A stretch of 64,000 nt of DNA from Sphingomonas sp. HITSZ_GF (GTDB taxonomy: Bacteria; Pseudomonadota; Alphaproteobacteria; Sphingomonadales; Sphingomonadaceae). The stretch covers positions 558,001 through 622,000 of the forward strand of contig NZ_JARQXA010000002.1 of assembly GCF_029543155.1 (NCBI RefSeq), given 5' to 3'. This document shows, in pieces, positions 42,919-51,217 of this stretch. The translations under genes were made by a program, and so were the position numbers. The notes beneath the pieces are model-generated. The model did no database searches, was not told the origin of the DNA, and was given only the letters and a program-made list of their open reading frames with translations. Position 1 is the stretch's first letter; each line of letters begins with the position of its first letter.

Positions 42919-43812
42919 ATGAGCGTCACTTCGGTCAACTCCAAGGCAAGCGTCCAGACGGCGATCGCCGCGGCAAGCCGCAAGACCGGCATCGACTTCA
43001 ACTATCTGCTCGGCCAGGCACAGGTCGAGAGCGGGTTGAACGCGAATGCGCGCGCCGGCACGTCTTCGGCCACCGGTCTCTACCAGTTCATCGAGCAGAG
43101 CTGGCTCGGCGTGGTCAAGCAGCACGGGGCCGAGCATGGCCTGGGCTGGGCGGCCGACAGCATCAAGCAGACCAGCTCGGGCCGCTACGTCGTCAGCGAT
43201 CCCGCCGCCCGCAGCGCCATCCTGAATATGCGCAGCGATCCGCAAACCGCGGCGCTGATGGCCGCCGAGCATGCATCGGACAACAAGACCGCGCTCGAGG
43301 ACAGCCTGGGCCGCCCGGCCACCGGCACCGATCTCTACATGGCGCACTTCCTGGGCCTGGGCGGCGCCGACAAGTTCCTGAGCGCGATGGCCGAGAGCCC
43401 GGACCGCACCGGCGCCTCGATGTTCCCCGCCGCAGCCCGCGCCAATCGCGGCGTCTTCTATGCGTCGAACGGCCAGCCGCGCACGCTTTCGGAAATCTAC
43501 AGCCGCTTCGCCGGCAAGCTCGACCAGGGTGCTGCCGCCGGCGGCGCCACCGGCACCGCTTCGACCGGGCTCGACGACGGCTTCTCCGCCGCCGCCCGGG
43601 CCTGGAGCGACGGCGACAACGAAGTCGTGCTCGGCAACGGCGCGGTCGATGGCGACCGGCACTGGGTGCAGAACACGCTGGCCCAGCTCAACGTCTCGCG
43701 TCCGGAAGGCAGCACGGCGACCGATCCGCTCGGCCGCCGCATCGATCCGCTGCGTCCGACGCCGGAAAATGCCCGCCTCGCCTATCTCATGCTCGCGAAC
43801 CTGGGAGCGTAA
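42919..43812 (+). CDS. Lytic transglycosylase (SLT domain), probably flagellar
   Basis: A 297-residue peptidoglycan-cleaving protein. The catalytic Glu is in LLGQAQVESGLNANARA (near 38). The SLT fold continues with SATGLYQFIEQSWLGVV and the HFLGLGGADKFL segment. There is no clear signal peptide, so it may leave through the flagellar export apparatus or be exported otherwise. With the rod-binding protein at 33689 it may replace the two halves of a fused FlgJ, opening the cell wall for the rod. First gene after a perfect sigma-54 promoter. Confidence 0.88.
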   Translation: MSVTSVNSKASVQTAIAAASRKTGIDFNYLLGQAQVESGLNANARAGTSSATGLYQFIEQSWLGVVKQHGAEHGLGWAADSIKQTSSGRYVVSDPAARSAILNMRSDPQTAALMAAEHASDNKTALEDSLGRPATGTDLYMAHFLGLGGADKFLSAMAESPDRTGASMFPAAARANRGVFYASNGQPRTLSEIYSRFAGKLDQGAAAGGATGTASTGLDDGFSAAARAWSDGDNEVVLGNGAVDGDRHWVQNTLAQLNVSRPEGSTATDPLGRRIDPLRPTPENARLAYLMLANLGA

Positions 43813-43818
43813 CCCCTA

Positions 43819-45900
43819 GTGTCTGCAATCTCGCTTCCCGCGGGCGCGATGCCCGCCGCCAAGAGCTTCGCGCTGCCTGCCGCGATCCTGCTGCTCGTCG
43901 CGCTGATGGTGGTGCCGATCCCGGCCTTCCTGCTCGACGCCTTCTTCATCCTCAACATCATGATCAGCCTTGCGGTGCTGATGGTGGCGCTGAACGCGCA
44001 GAAGCCCCTGGACTTCTCCGCCTTCCCCACCGTGCTGCTGTTCGCCACGCTGTTCCGCCTCGGCCTCAACGTCGCCTCGACGCGCGTCGTGCTGGTGCAC
44101 GGGCATGAGGGCGAGAGCGCCGCCGGCCATGTGATCGAAGCGTTCGGCACCTTCATGATCGGCGGCGACTATGTCGTCGGCCTGGTCGTGTTCGCAGTGA
44201 TCGTGATCATCAACATGATCGTCGTCACCAAGGGTGCCGGCCGCGTTTCCGAAGTCAGCGCGCGCTTCACGCTCGATGCGTTGCCCGGCAAGCAGATGGC
44301 GATCGACGCCGATCTGAATGCCGGCCTGATCACGCCGGACGATGCCCGCGCCAAGCGCCTCGAAGTGTCGACCGAAGCCGATTTCTACGGCGCGATGGAC
44401 GGTTCGTCCAAGTTCGTGAAGGGCGATGCGATCGCCGGCCTGCTGATCCTCGGCATCAACGTGATCGGCGGCCTGATCCTCGGCGTCGCCAGCCACCAGA
44501 TGGCTGTGGGCGAGGCAGCCTCCACCTATGTGCTGCTCGCCATCGGTGACGCGCTCGTCGCGCAGGTGCCGGCGCTGCTGCTCTCGATCGCCGCCGCCGC
44601 CATCGTCACCCGGGTCAAGTCGAGCGACGATCTCGCCGGCCAGATCGGCAGCCAGTTCGCCAGCTACAAGACCTGGATGCCGGTCGCGGTCATCCTCGGC
44701 CTGCTCGGCGTCTTCCCCGGCATGCCGCACTTCCTGATGCTGCCCGCCGCCGCCGCCGCCGGCTATGCCGCCTGGCACCTGCGCAAGGTCGCCAACCGGC
44801 CCAAGCCGGTCGCCGCGCCGCCGGCCGAGCCCACCGATCTGTCGAAGATCGGCTGGGAGGAAGTCACCGACAACATGCAGGTCATGCTCGACATCGGCTA
44901 CGGCCTGGTGCCGCTGGTCGACGAGCGTCGCGGCGGGCCGCTGATGGGCCGCATCACCGGCGTCCGCCGCCAGCTTTCCAAGGAGCTCGGCTTCGTCGTG
45001 CCCCAGGTGCGCGTGCGCGATGACATCAACCTGGCGCCCTTCACCTATCGCATCGTCATCGGCGGCGTGGTCGTGGCCGAGGACAATGTGTCGCCCGAGG
45101 AGATGCTGGCGATCGACACCGGCCAGGCCTCGGGCCGCCTCCACGGCAAGCCGGTCAAGGACCCGACCTTCGGGCTCGACGCGACCTGGATTTCGCAGGG
45201 CGATAGTGATGCCGCCACCGGCCTGGGCTATCTCGTCGTCGATCCGGGCACCGTGGTCGCCACCCATCTCAACCAGTGCCTGATCCAGAACGCCACCGAT
45301 CTGCTCGGCCCGGACGAGGTCCAGGCGCTGCTCGACGGGCTCAAGGAGCGCTCGGCCCAGCTCGTCGCCGCGCTCTGCCCGGCGCCGCTGCCGCTCACTA
45401 CGCTCACCCAGGTGCTGCGCGGCCTGCTCGCCGAGAGCATTCCGCTCAAGGAGTTCCGCCGTATCGCCGCCGCCATCGCGGTCGCCGCGCAGAAGACGCT
45501 CGATGCCGAGGAGCTGATCGAACTGATCCGCCCCGAGCTCGGCCCGCTGATCATCCAGCGCCTGTGCGGCGTGCGCGAGCCGTTGCGGGTGATGACGCTG
45601 GAGGGCCAGCTCGAGGGGCTGCTCGGCCAGGCGGTCCGCTCCGATCCGTCGCGCCGCCACACGATCGAGCCCGATCTCGGCCGCCGCATCTCCGATGCGC
45701 TGCAGCGCGCCGCCCAGCCGCTGATCGCCGAGGCCAAGCCCTTCGCGCTCGTCGTCCAGCCGTCGATCCGCGTCGCGATCCGCAAGCTGATCAAGAACGT
45801 CCTCCCCGACACGCCGGTGATGAGCTTCTTCGAAGTGCCCGAGGACAAGGCCGTCGAAGTCGTCGCCGTGATCGGTGCGCCGGAGGCGCTGCCCGCATGA
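43819..45900 (+). CDS. flhA: Flagellar export gate protein FlhA
   Basis: Largest export gate subunit, 693 residues. About eight spans fill the first 320 residues. The family signature RFTLDALPGKQMAIDADLNAG (near 150, shown here at its limit) marks the cytoplasmic loop, and the C-terminal cytoplasmic domain (about 340-690) binds export chaperones. The start is GTG at 43819, six bases after the transglycosylase stop, with GGGAG further upstream. The stop overlaps the fliA ATG. Confidence 0.96.
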   Translation: MSAISLPAGAMPAAKSFALPAAILLLVALMVVPIPAFLLDAFFILNIMISLAVLMVALNAQKPLDFSAFPTVLLFATLFRLGLNVASTRVVLVHGHEGESAAGHVIEAFGTFMIGGDYVVGLVVFAVIVIINMIVVTKGAGRVSEVSARFTLDALPGKQMAIDADLNAGLITPDDARAKRLEVSTEADFYGAMDGSSKFVKGDAIAGLLILGINVIGGLILGVASHQMAVGEAASTYVLLAIGDALVAQVPALLLSIAAAAIVTRVKSSDDLAGQIGSQFASYKTWMPVAVILGLLGVFPGMPHFLMLPAAAAAGYAAWHLRKVANRPKPVAAPPAEPTDLSKIGWEEVTDNMQVMLDIGYGLVPLVDERRGGPLMGRITGVRRQLSKELGFVVPQVRVRDDINLAPFTYRIVIGGVVVAEDNVSPEEMLAIDTGQASGRLHGKPVKDPTFGLDATWISQGDSDAATGLGYLVVDPGTVVATHLNQCLIQNATDLLGPDEVQALLDGLKERSAQLVAALCPAPLPLTTLTQVLRGLLAESIPLKEFRRIAAAIAVAAQKTLDAEELIELIRPELGPLIIQRLCGVREPLRVMTLEGQLEGLLGQAVRSDPSRRHTIEPDLGRRISDALQRAAQPLIAEAKPFALVVQPSIRVAIRKLIKNVLPDTPVMSFFEVPEDKAVEVVAVIGAPEALPA

Positions 45901-46661
45901 ACGCTTTCACCCCAGGGAAACTAGACGCCATGGCTTCATTGGCTCCTGCCCCCCTTATCTACACGCCCACCCCGCCGCGCCGCGATCCCGAGGCACTGGT
46001 GCGCAAGCACCTGCCTTTGGTCCGCCGGATCGCCTGGCACATCCATGGCTCGATGAGCACGCTCGTCGAGGTGGAGGATCTGATCCAGATCGGGCTGGTC
46101 GCGCTGATCGAGGCCTCGGCCAATTTCGAGGACCGCGGCCAGGTGACCTTCGAGCAATATCTCGCGACGCGGCTGCGCGGCGCGATGATCGACGAGCTGC
46201 GCCGCCAGGCGACGACGACACGCGGCGCGATGCGCCGGCGCAAGGCCTATCACGAAGCCGTCACGGCGCTCACCGCCGAGCTCGGCCGCGTGCCCGACGA
46301 CGAGCAGGTCGCCGCCAAGCTGGGCGTCACGCCCGAGAAGCTGCGCACCGACTATGCCAATGCCGAGGCGGTCCGTTTCGATTCGATCGACGACACCTAT
46401 TCGGACGAGAGCCCCTGGTTCATGTCCGACGAGCCCAACGCCTTCGAGCAATTGGCCGAGAGCGACCAGCGCGAGGCGCTGATCGAGGCGATCGCCGAAT
46501 TGCCCGAGCGCGAGCAGCAGGTGATCCAGCTCTATTATGTCGAGGAGCTCAATCTCGAGGAAATCGGCCAGGTGCTGGGCGTCGGCGCGGCGCGGATCTG
46601 CCAGATCAAGGCGAGCGCGCATGCCCGGCTGAAGAAGGGACTGGCGCGCAGGTTAGGGTAG
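45897..46661 (+). CDS. fliA: Flagellar sigma factor FliA (sigma-28)
   Basis: Directs RNA polymerase to late flagellar genes. It has 254 residues from ATG 45897, which overlaps the flhA stop; an ATG at 45930 would remove 11 residues and is also plausible. Region 2 reads LVRRIAWHIHG, then VEVEDLIQIGLVALIEA. Region 3 contains VPDDEQVAAKLGV. Region 4 shows LPEREQQVIQLYYVEELNLEEIG and a helix-turn-helix with GVGAARICQIKASA. FlgM is encoded 3.7 kb upstream. Four candidate target promoters are in the window. Confidence 0.95.
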   Translation: MNAFTPGKLDAMASLAPAPLIYTPTPPRRDPEALVRKHLPLVRRIAWHIHGSMSTLVEVEDLIQIGLVALIEASANFEDRGQVTFEQYLATRLRGAMIDELRRQATTTRGAMRRRKAYHEAVTALTAELGRVPDDEQVAAKLGVTPEKLRTDYANAEAVRFDSIDDTYSDESPWFMSDEPNAFEQLAESDQREALIEAIAELPEREQQVIQLYYVEELNLEEIGQVLGVGAARICQIKASAHARLKKGLARRLG

Positions 46662-46680
46662 AGTCCCTGTTCCCAAGCGG

Positions 46681-46757
46681 TTCCCCGGCGAAAGCCGGGG
46701 CCCAGGGTTTCTCTGCCGAATCGCTTGTGACCCTGGGCCCCGGCTTTCGCCGGGGAA
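46681..46757. repeat. 27-bp perfect inverted repeat (paired REP palindromes) after fliA
   Basis: Arms at 46681-46707 and 46731-46757 are perfectly complementary over 27 bases around a 23-base centre. It has the same structure as the unit at 17008-17090 and almost the same arms; 18 of the 23 centre bases also match. It lies in the 312-base gap between fliA and the M28 peptidase. The rest of the gap (46758-46973) shows no gene; it must hold the peptidase promoter, which I cannot define. Confidence 0.9.
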
Positions 46758-46973
46758 CAAGCAGCTGGGAATGTAGGATTTCGTCTGCAAGGCTCTCCCG
46801 CATGGCCGTCGCAGCGCCTTCCCCGACATCCTGGCCCCTGTCCTCCCGCCGCCCGGCAAGAGCCTCGCGCGCGTAGATGTCGTGACTTTTGCGACTTTCC
46901 GGCCGGCGCCCGGCTTGCGCCGTTCCCCAAGCTGCCCCACACCTCCGCCCCGATAACCATTCGGGGAATTTCC

Positions 46974-48341
46974 ATGACCAAGCATCTGTTCCTGGCCGGC
47001 GCGATGGCGTTCGGGCTGATGGCGTCGCCTGCGCTCGCGCAGGACCAATGGACCGTCCGCCCCGAATGGGTGCGTGCGCATGAGAGCTTCCTCGCCAGCG
47101 ACGCGCTGCAGGGCCGCGGCAGCGCGACCCGCGACGAGGCGATCGCCGCCGCCTATGTCGCCGCCCAGTTCGAGAGCTTCGGGCTGAAGACCGCGCCGGG
47201 CATGACCGGCTATCTCCAGCCCGCGACGATCGTGCGCACCAGCCTGAAAGGCGTGACGCTCACCGCCGATGGCGCTGCGATCGGCGGAACCTCGGTGCTG
47301 GTCGGCGGGCTTCAGCCGGTGTCGGGCAAGGCGGTCGTCTTTGCCGGCACTGATCTGGCCAAGCTGCCCAAGGGGGACGTCGTCCTCGCGCGTGCGGATG
47401 GCCCCGGCATGCAGCTGTTCGGCCTTTTCCGCGCCGCCGGTGCCAATGGCGCGAAGCTGGTCATCGTCCGCGAAAACGCCGCGACCAAGGAAACGCTTGA
47501 GAAGTTCGGCGGCACCCCGCGCATGCCGACCTATCTCGACGACGGGCAAAGCGGGATGGACGGCGACCGCCCGGCGCTGCTGGTACTTCCTGCCGCTGCG
47601 TTCGACGCGCTGGCGGCCAAGCCCGGCGCCACGATCGCCGCGACCTTCGAGGTGGAGAAGAAGACGAGCACCACCACCAACGCGATCGGCTATCTGCCCG
47701 GCGCCGATCCGGCGGCGGGCTACCTGCTCCTCACCGCGCATCTCGATCATCTCGGGCTGCGGGCCGACGGCGTGATCATGCACGGCGCCAATGACGATGC
47801 CTCGGGCACCACCGCGGTGCTCGAGCTGGCGCGCGCGTTGGCCTCGGGCAAGCCGATGAAGCGCGGCATCCTGTTCGTCGCCTATGGCAGCGAGGAGATT
47901 GGCGGGTTCGGCTCGACCTGGTTCGGCAAGCACCCGCCGGTGCCGATCGACCAGATCGTCGCCAATATCGAGATCGAGATGATCGGCGCGCAGGATCCCA
48001 AGCTTCCGGCCGGGCACATGATGATGACGGGGATGGAGCGCTCGACGCTGGGCGACACGCTCAAGGCGCATGGCGCGCTGGTCGCCGCTGATCCCTATCC
48101 CGACCAGCATTTCTTCGAGCGCTCGGACAATTATTCGCTCGCCAAGGTCGGCGTGGTTGCACACACGCTGTCGGGCTGGGCGGTGGTTCCGACCTATCAC
48201 AGCCCCGAAGACACGCTGGCCAATCTCGACATCGCGTTCATGACCCGCGCGATCCAGTCGCTGATCGCGCCCGTGCGCAGCCTCGCCAACAGCGCCGACA
48301 AGCCGCAATGGAAGCCGGGCGGCAAGCCCGAAGGGCACTGA
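46974..48341 (+). CDS. Secreted M28 family metallopeptidase
   Basis: A 455-residue zinc aminopeptidase-type enzyme with a signal peptide (about 1-23, ending ALAQ). The metal ligands of clan MH are visible: His in LLTAHLDHLG (near 255), Asp in HGANDDASGTTAVLELARAL (near 272), the Glu pair in YGSEEIGGFGS (near 305), and the final His in TYHSPEDT. An inserted region (about 90-200) resembles a PA-type domain. The substrate is unknown. It is the only non-flagellar gene inside the island and has repeats on both sides. Confidence 0.88.
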   Translation: MTKHLFLAGAMAFGLMASPALAQDQWTVRPEWVRAHESFLASDALQGRGSATRDEAIAAAYVAAQFESFGLKTAPGMTGYLQPATIVRTSLKGVTLTADGAAIGGTSVLVGGLQPVSGKAVVFAGTDLAKLPKGDVVLARADGPGMQLFGLFRAAGANGAKLVIVRENAATKETLEKFGGTPRMPTYLDDGQSGMDGDRPALLVLPAAAFDALAAKPGATIAATFEVEKKTSTTTNAIGYLPGADPAAGYLLLTAHLDHLGLRADGVIMHGANDDASGTTAVLELARALASGKPMKRGILFVAYGSEEIGGFGSTWFGKHPPVPIDQIVANIEIEMIGAQDPKLPAGHMMMTGMERSTLGDTLKAHGALVAADPYPDQHFFERSDNYSLAKVGVVAHTLSGWAVVPTYHSPEDTLANLDIAFMTRAIQSLIAPVRSLANSADKPQWKPGGKPEGH

Positions 48342-48349
48342 TGTAGCGG

Positions 48350-48422
48350 CACCGGCCCGCTCCCCGCCCGGCCACCTAACGGCAGTATCTTATGGGTGGC
48401 CGGGTGGGGGAGCGGGCCGGTG
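48350..48422. terminator. Long hairpin after the M28 peptidase gene
   Basis: The arms at 48350-48376 and 48395-48422 pair over about 27 bp with one mismatch or bulge, around an 18-base loop. It starts 9 bases after the peptidase stop. No T run follows, so it may be a transcript-end structure or a further repeat; no second copy is in the window. Confidence 0.5.
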
Positions 48423-48442
48423 CGGCGTTCCAAATGAGGAAA

Positions 48443-48469
48443 AGCCCCGGTGGTTGGACCACCGGGGCT
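48443..48469 (-). terminator. Rho-independent terminator of the flagellin gene
   Basis: A perfect 12-bp stem AGCCCCGGTGGT and ACCACCGGGGCT with a three-base loop is followed on the minus strand by TTTTCCTC. It lies about 80 bases beyond the fliC stop, in the correct orientation for a strongly expressed flagellin message. Confidence 0.8.
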
Positions 48470-48548
48470 CCCCATGCGCCCCCTCCGGCAAGAAGGGGTG
48501 ACCGGCCTTGGTGCCTGTCAGGGGGGTGACACCCCGACCGGCACGCGC

Positions 48549-49367
48549 TTACTGAAGAAGCTTGAGAACCGACTGCTGGCTCTGGTTCGCCTGGGCGAGC
48601 ATCGCCGTCGAAGCCTGAGACAGGATCTGTGCCTTGGCGAGCGCCGCGGTCTCGGTCGAGTAATCCGTGTCCTCGATCCGGCTGCGTGCGTCGCTGAGGT
48701 TGGCCACGTTCGACTGGAGGTTGTTCACCACCGATTCGAGCTGGCTCTGGCCGGCGCCGAGGCTGGCGCGGGCGGTGTTCACCGTCTTCAGCGCGTCGTC
48801 GAGCGTCTCGAGAGCGTCCGAAGCGTCGTCGGCATCCGAGATGTCGATCTCGACGGCGTCGTCGAGATCGATCTCGGCGAAGTCGAGCGTCACGGTGTCC
48901 GAAGCGGTCGAGCCGGTCTGGATGGTCACGCTGCCCGAGTCACCCGCATCGCCGGTGAACAGCGCCACGCCGTTGAACGTGGTGTTCGACAGGATGTTGG
49001 TGATCTGGGTGGTCAGCGCCGTGACTTCGGTCTGCAGATTGGCACGGTCGTCTTCCGAATAGGTGCCGCTCGACGACTGGACCGCCAGCTCGCGGATACG
49101 CTGCAGCATGTTGGTCACTTCGCCCAGCGCGCCTTCGGCGGTCTGCGCCATCGAGATGCCGTCATTGGCGTTGCGGATCGCCTGGTTCATGCCGCGGATC
49201 GAAGAGGTCATGGTCGAAGCGATCGCCAGGCCGGCGGCGTCGTCCTTCGCGCTGTTGATGCGCTTGCCGGTCGACAGGCGCTCCATGGCCGTGCTCAGCG
49301 CGCTGTTGGCGCCGGTCGAAGCGTTGGCGGCGCGCAGCGCCGCAGTGTTGGTTCCGATAACAGTCAT
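48549..49367 (-). CDS. fliC: Flagellin
   Basis: Filament subunit of 272 residues. The conserved N-terminal helices read NTAALRAANASTGANSALSTA and MERLSTGKRINSAKDDAAGLAIA (in short form). The C-terminal end has RIEDTDYSTETAALAKAQILSQ and a SVLKLLQ finish. The middle (about 125-190) is short and contains an acidic run (LDFAEIDLDDAVEIDISDAD). The ATG at 49367 has GGAG 8 bases upstream; a longer open frame upstream covers the promoter. It is the only flagellin gene in the window and has a candidate sigma-28 promoter and a terminator. Confidence 0.96.
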   Translation of the reverse strand: MTVIGTNTAALRAANASTGANSALSTAMERLSTGKRINSAKDDAAGLAIASTMTSSIRGMNQAIRNANDGISMAQTAEGALGEVTNMLQRIRELAVQSSSGTYSEDDRANLQTEVTALTTQITNILSNTTFNGVALFTGDAGDSGSVTIQTGSTASDTVTLDFAEIDLDDAVEIDISDADDASDALETLDDALKTVNTARASLGAGQSQLESVVNNLQSNVANLSDARSRIEDTDYSTETAALAKAQILSQASTAMLAQANQSQQSVLKLLQ

Positions 49368-49436
49368 GTTCGTTACTCCATGCTCGTCGGCTTCCCGCTT
49401 ACCCCCCTGAACGGGAGCTCGGAGCCGCCAAGCCAA

Positions 49437-49463
49437 GGAACGGCCGTCGCGAACCGGGTTTAA
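49437..49463 (-). promoter_or_regulatory. Candidate sigma-28 promoter of fliC
   Basis: On the minus strand the region reads TTAAA, then GCCGTTCC as -10 (49444-49437). TAAA lies 14 bases before the -10; TTAA lies 15 bases before it. The segment GCGACGGCCGTT is identical in the fliD promoter. The ATG lies about 70 bases further on, so the message would have a leader of about 60 bases. Confidence 0.55.
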
Positions 49464-49524
49464 GCAAAAAATTTCGGCTCTACGTGCGCACGCATAGACG
49501 CGCCCGGACCAAGGTGGCCGCGGG

Positions 49525-49544
49525 ATACGCAAATTTACGCGCCG
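49525..49544 (+). promoter_or_regulatory. 20-base block shared with the motA upstream region
   Basis: ATACGCAAATTTACGCGCCG matches 18 of 20 bases with the minus strand of 31341-31360. It ends 45 bases before the flbD-like ATG and is followed by TTAACC. It lies in the divergent gap between fliC and the flbD-like gene. It may be a binding site for a factor acting on both regions. Confidence 0.45.
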
Positions 49545-49589
49545 TTAACCAACTTACCCCCAGAAGGATGGTGTTCAGGGGGTTTACCA

Positions 49590-50846
49590 ATGCGATCCAT
49601 CGTTCCGTCTGCTGCCGTGCTGCGCCAGAAATATGCGCTCGTCTCGTCGCTGCGTGCCCAGGGCTTCGCGGTCGGCGCGAGCGAAGAGGGCCGTCCCGGC
49701 GCGAGCGATCTCTTCCTGGTCGCCGAGGGCGAAGTGCCTCCGGCCGCCGCGCGCACGCTGATCCTTGGCGACGAAGGCCGCCAGGCGATCGCGTTCGGCG
49801 ACGGCAACCCCGCCCGCCTTTCCTACACCAGCGAGGACGCCGCCGTCGGCGCCGGCTTCGCCACCGCGCTGCTGCGCGGCCCGCACGAGCCGGTCGCCGC
49901 CGATCCCGAGAGCCTGGCGCTGCTGGCGCTGGCCGAGCGCGTCGCCGCGTCGGACATCACCGTGCTGATCAACGGTCCCACCGGCACCGGCAAGGAAGTG
50001 CTGGCCCGGGCGATCCACAACAATTCCACCCGCCGCGACGGCCCCTTCGTGGCGATCAACTGCGCGGCGCTGCCCGAGACGATGCTCGAGGCGATGCTGT
50101 TCGGCCACCAGAAGGGCGCCTTCACCGGCGCTTCCTCGGGCGGCCAGGGCTTCTTCCGCGCCGCCCATGGCGGCACGCTGCTGCTCGACGAGATCGCCGA
50201 GATGCCGCTCGGCCTGCAGGCCAAGCTGCTCCGCGCGCTCCAGGAGCGCGAAGTGGTGCCGATCGGCGGGACGATGCCGGAGAAGGTCGATGTCCGCGTC
50301 GTCGCCTGCGCCAATCGCGATCTCCAGGCCGAAGTCGCCGCCGGCCGCTTCCGCGCCGATCTCTACTATCGCCTCTCGGTCTTCCCGCTGATGACCAAGG
50401 CGCTGGTCGAGCGCCCCGGCGACATCGCCGCGCTCGCCGCTGCGATGGTCGTTCGCCATGCCGGCGGCCGCGGCGCGATGCCGTGGATCTCGAACGCCGC
50501 GCTCGATGCGCTCGCCAGCCATGATTGGCCCGGCAATGTCCGCGAGCTCGAAAATGTCATCCAGCGCGCGCTGCTGCTCTGCGGCGGCCGCACCATCGAT
50601 CCCGAGCATCTGATCTTCGACCGGCCGACCGCGCCGCGGATCGAGGTCGAGGCGACGGGCACGCTCTCCAACATCGTCCAGATGCACGAGTTCGCCGCGA
50701 TCCGCGAAGTGCTCGCCGAATGCGGCGGCAGCCGGATCGAGACCGCCAAGCGCCTGGGCATCTCCGAACGCACGCTCCGCTACCGCCTCGCCAAGGCGCG
50801 CGAGCAGGGCGAATCGATCGATAACAAGGCGAGGGCCTCGGCATGA
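49590..50846 (+). CDS. flbD: Sigma-54-dependent flagellar transcriptional activator, FlbD-like, without a clear receiver domain
   Basis: AAA+ activator of sigma-54 promoters, 418 residues. Walker A is NGPTGTGKEV (about 128-137), the sigma-54 contact loop is KGAFTGAS, and Walker B is GGTLLLDEIAEM. The arginine-rich region follows with FRADLYYRLSVFPL and the NVRELENVIQRALLL segment. A C-terminal Fis-type helix-turn-helix reads ETAKRLGISERTLRYRL. The first 110 or so residues are too divergent for a typical phosphorylated receiver. The ATG at 49590 heads the fliE operon, overlapping fliE by four bases. Symbol by analogy with Caulobacter. Confidence 0.88.
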   Translation: MRSIVPSAAVLRQKYALVSSLRAQGFAVGASEEGRPGASDLFLVAEGEVPPAAARTLILGDEGRQAIAFGDGNPARLSYTSEDAAVGAGFATALLRGPHEPVAADPESLALLALAERVAASDITVLINGPTGTGKEVLARAIHNNSTRRDGPFVAINCAALPETMLEAMLFGHQKGAFTGASSGGQGFFRAAHGGTLLLDEIAEMPLGLQAKLLRALQEREVVPIGGTMPEKVDVRVVACANRDLQAEVAAGRFRADLYYRLSVFPLMTKALVERPGDIAALAAAMVVRHAGGRGAMPWISNAALDALASHDWPGNVRELENVIQRALLLCGGRTIDPEHLIFDRPTAPRIEVEATGTLSNIVQMHEFAAIREVLAECGGSRIETAKRLGISERTLRYRLAKAREQGESIDNKARASA

Positions 50847-51214
50847 GCGGCATCGACGGCATCGGGGGCGGCGGCGCGATGAGCGTCGACCGCGTCATGG
50901 CGCTCCGCGCCCAGATCCTCGAGCGCAACAGCGCGCTCGCCAAGGCGAACGACACGCCCGCCGGCGCCGTCGCCGGCACCTCGGGCACCAAGGGCGCGAG
51001 CTTCACCGCGTCGATGGAAGACGCCTTCAAGCAGGTCAACGCCGCCCAGAACCAGGCCGGCGCGCTCTCCGAAGCCTATGAACGCGGCGAGACCGTGGAC
51101 ATCGCCAAGGTGATGCTCGCCCGCCAGCAGGCGTCGGTCGGCTTCGAGGCGACCCTCCAGGTCCGCAACAAACTCCTGTCCGCCTACAAGGACATCATGA
51201 GCATGCCGGTGTAA
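50843..51214 (+). CDS. fliE: Flagellar hook-basal body protein FliE
   Basis: Links the MS ring to the proximal rod. It has 123 residues. The conserved C-terminal part reads FTASMEDAFKQVNAAQNQA and MLARQQASVGFEATLQVRNKLL (in short form), ending AYKDIMSMPV. The N-terminal 45 residues are variable and Gly/Ala-rich. It overlaps the flbD-like gene by four bases and lies 3 bases before fliF. Confidence 0.94.
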   Translation: MSGIDGIGGGGAMSVDRVMALRAQILERNSALAKANDTPAGAVAGTSGTKGASFTASMEDAFKQVNAAQNQAGALSEAYERGETVDIAKVMLARQQASVGFEATLQVRNKLLSAYKDIMSMPV

Positions 51215-51217
51215 TCC

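Noticed and set aside
49541..49550. GCCGTTAA before the flbD-like gene as a sigma-28 -10.
   Set aside because: No TAAA-like -35 lies 14-15 bases upstream. The bases there are GGGA.
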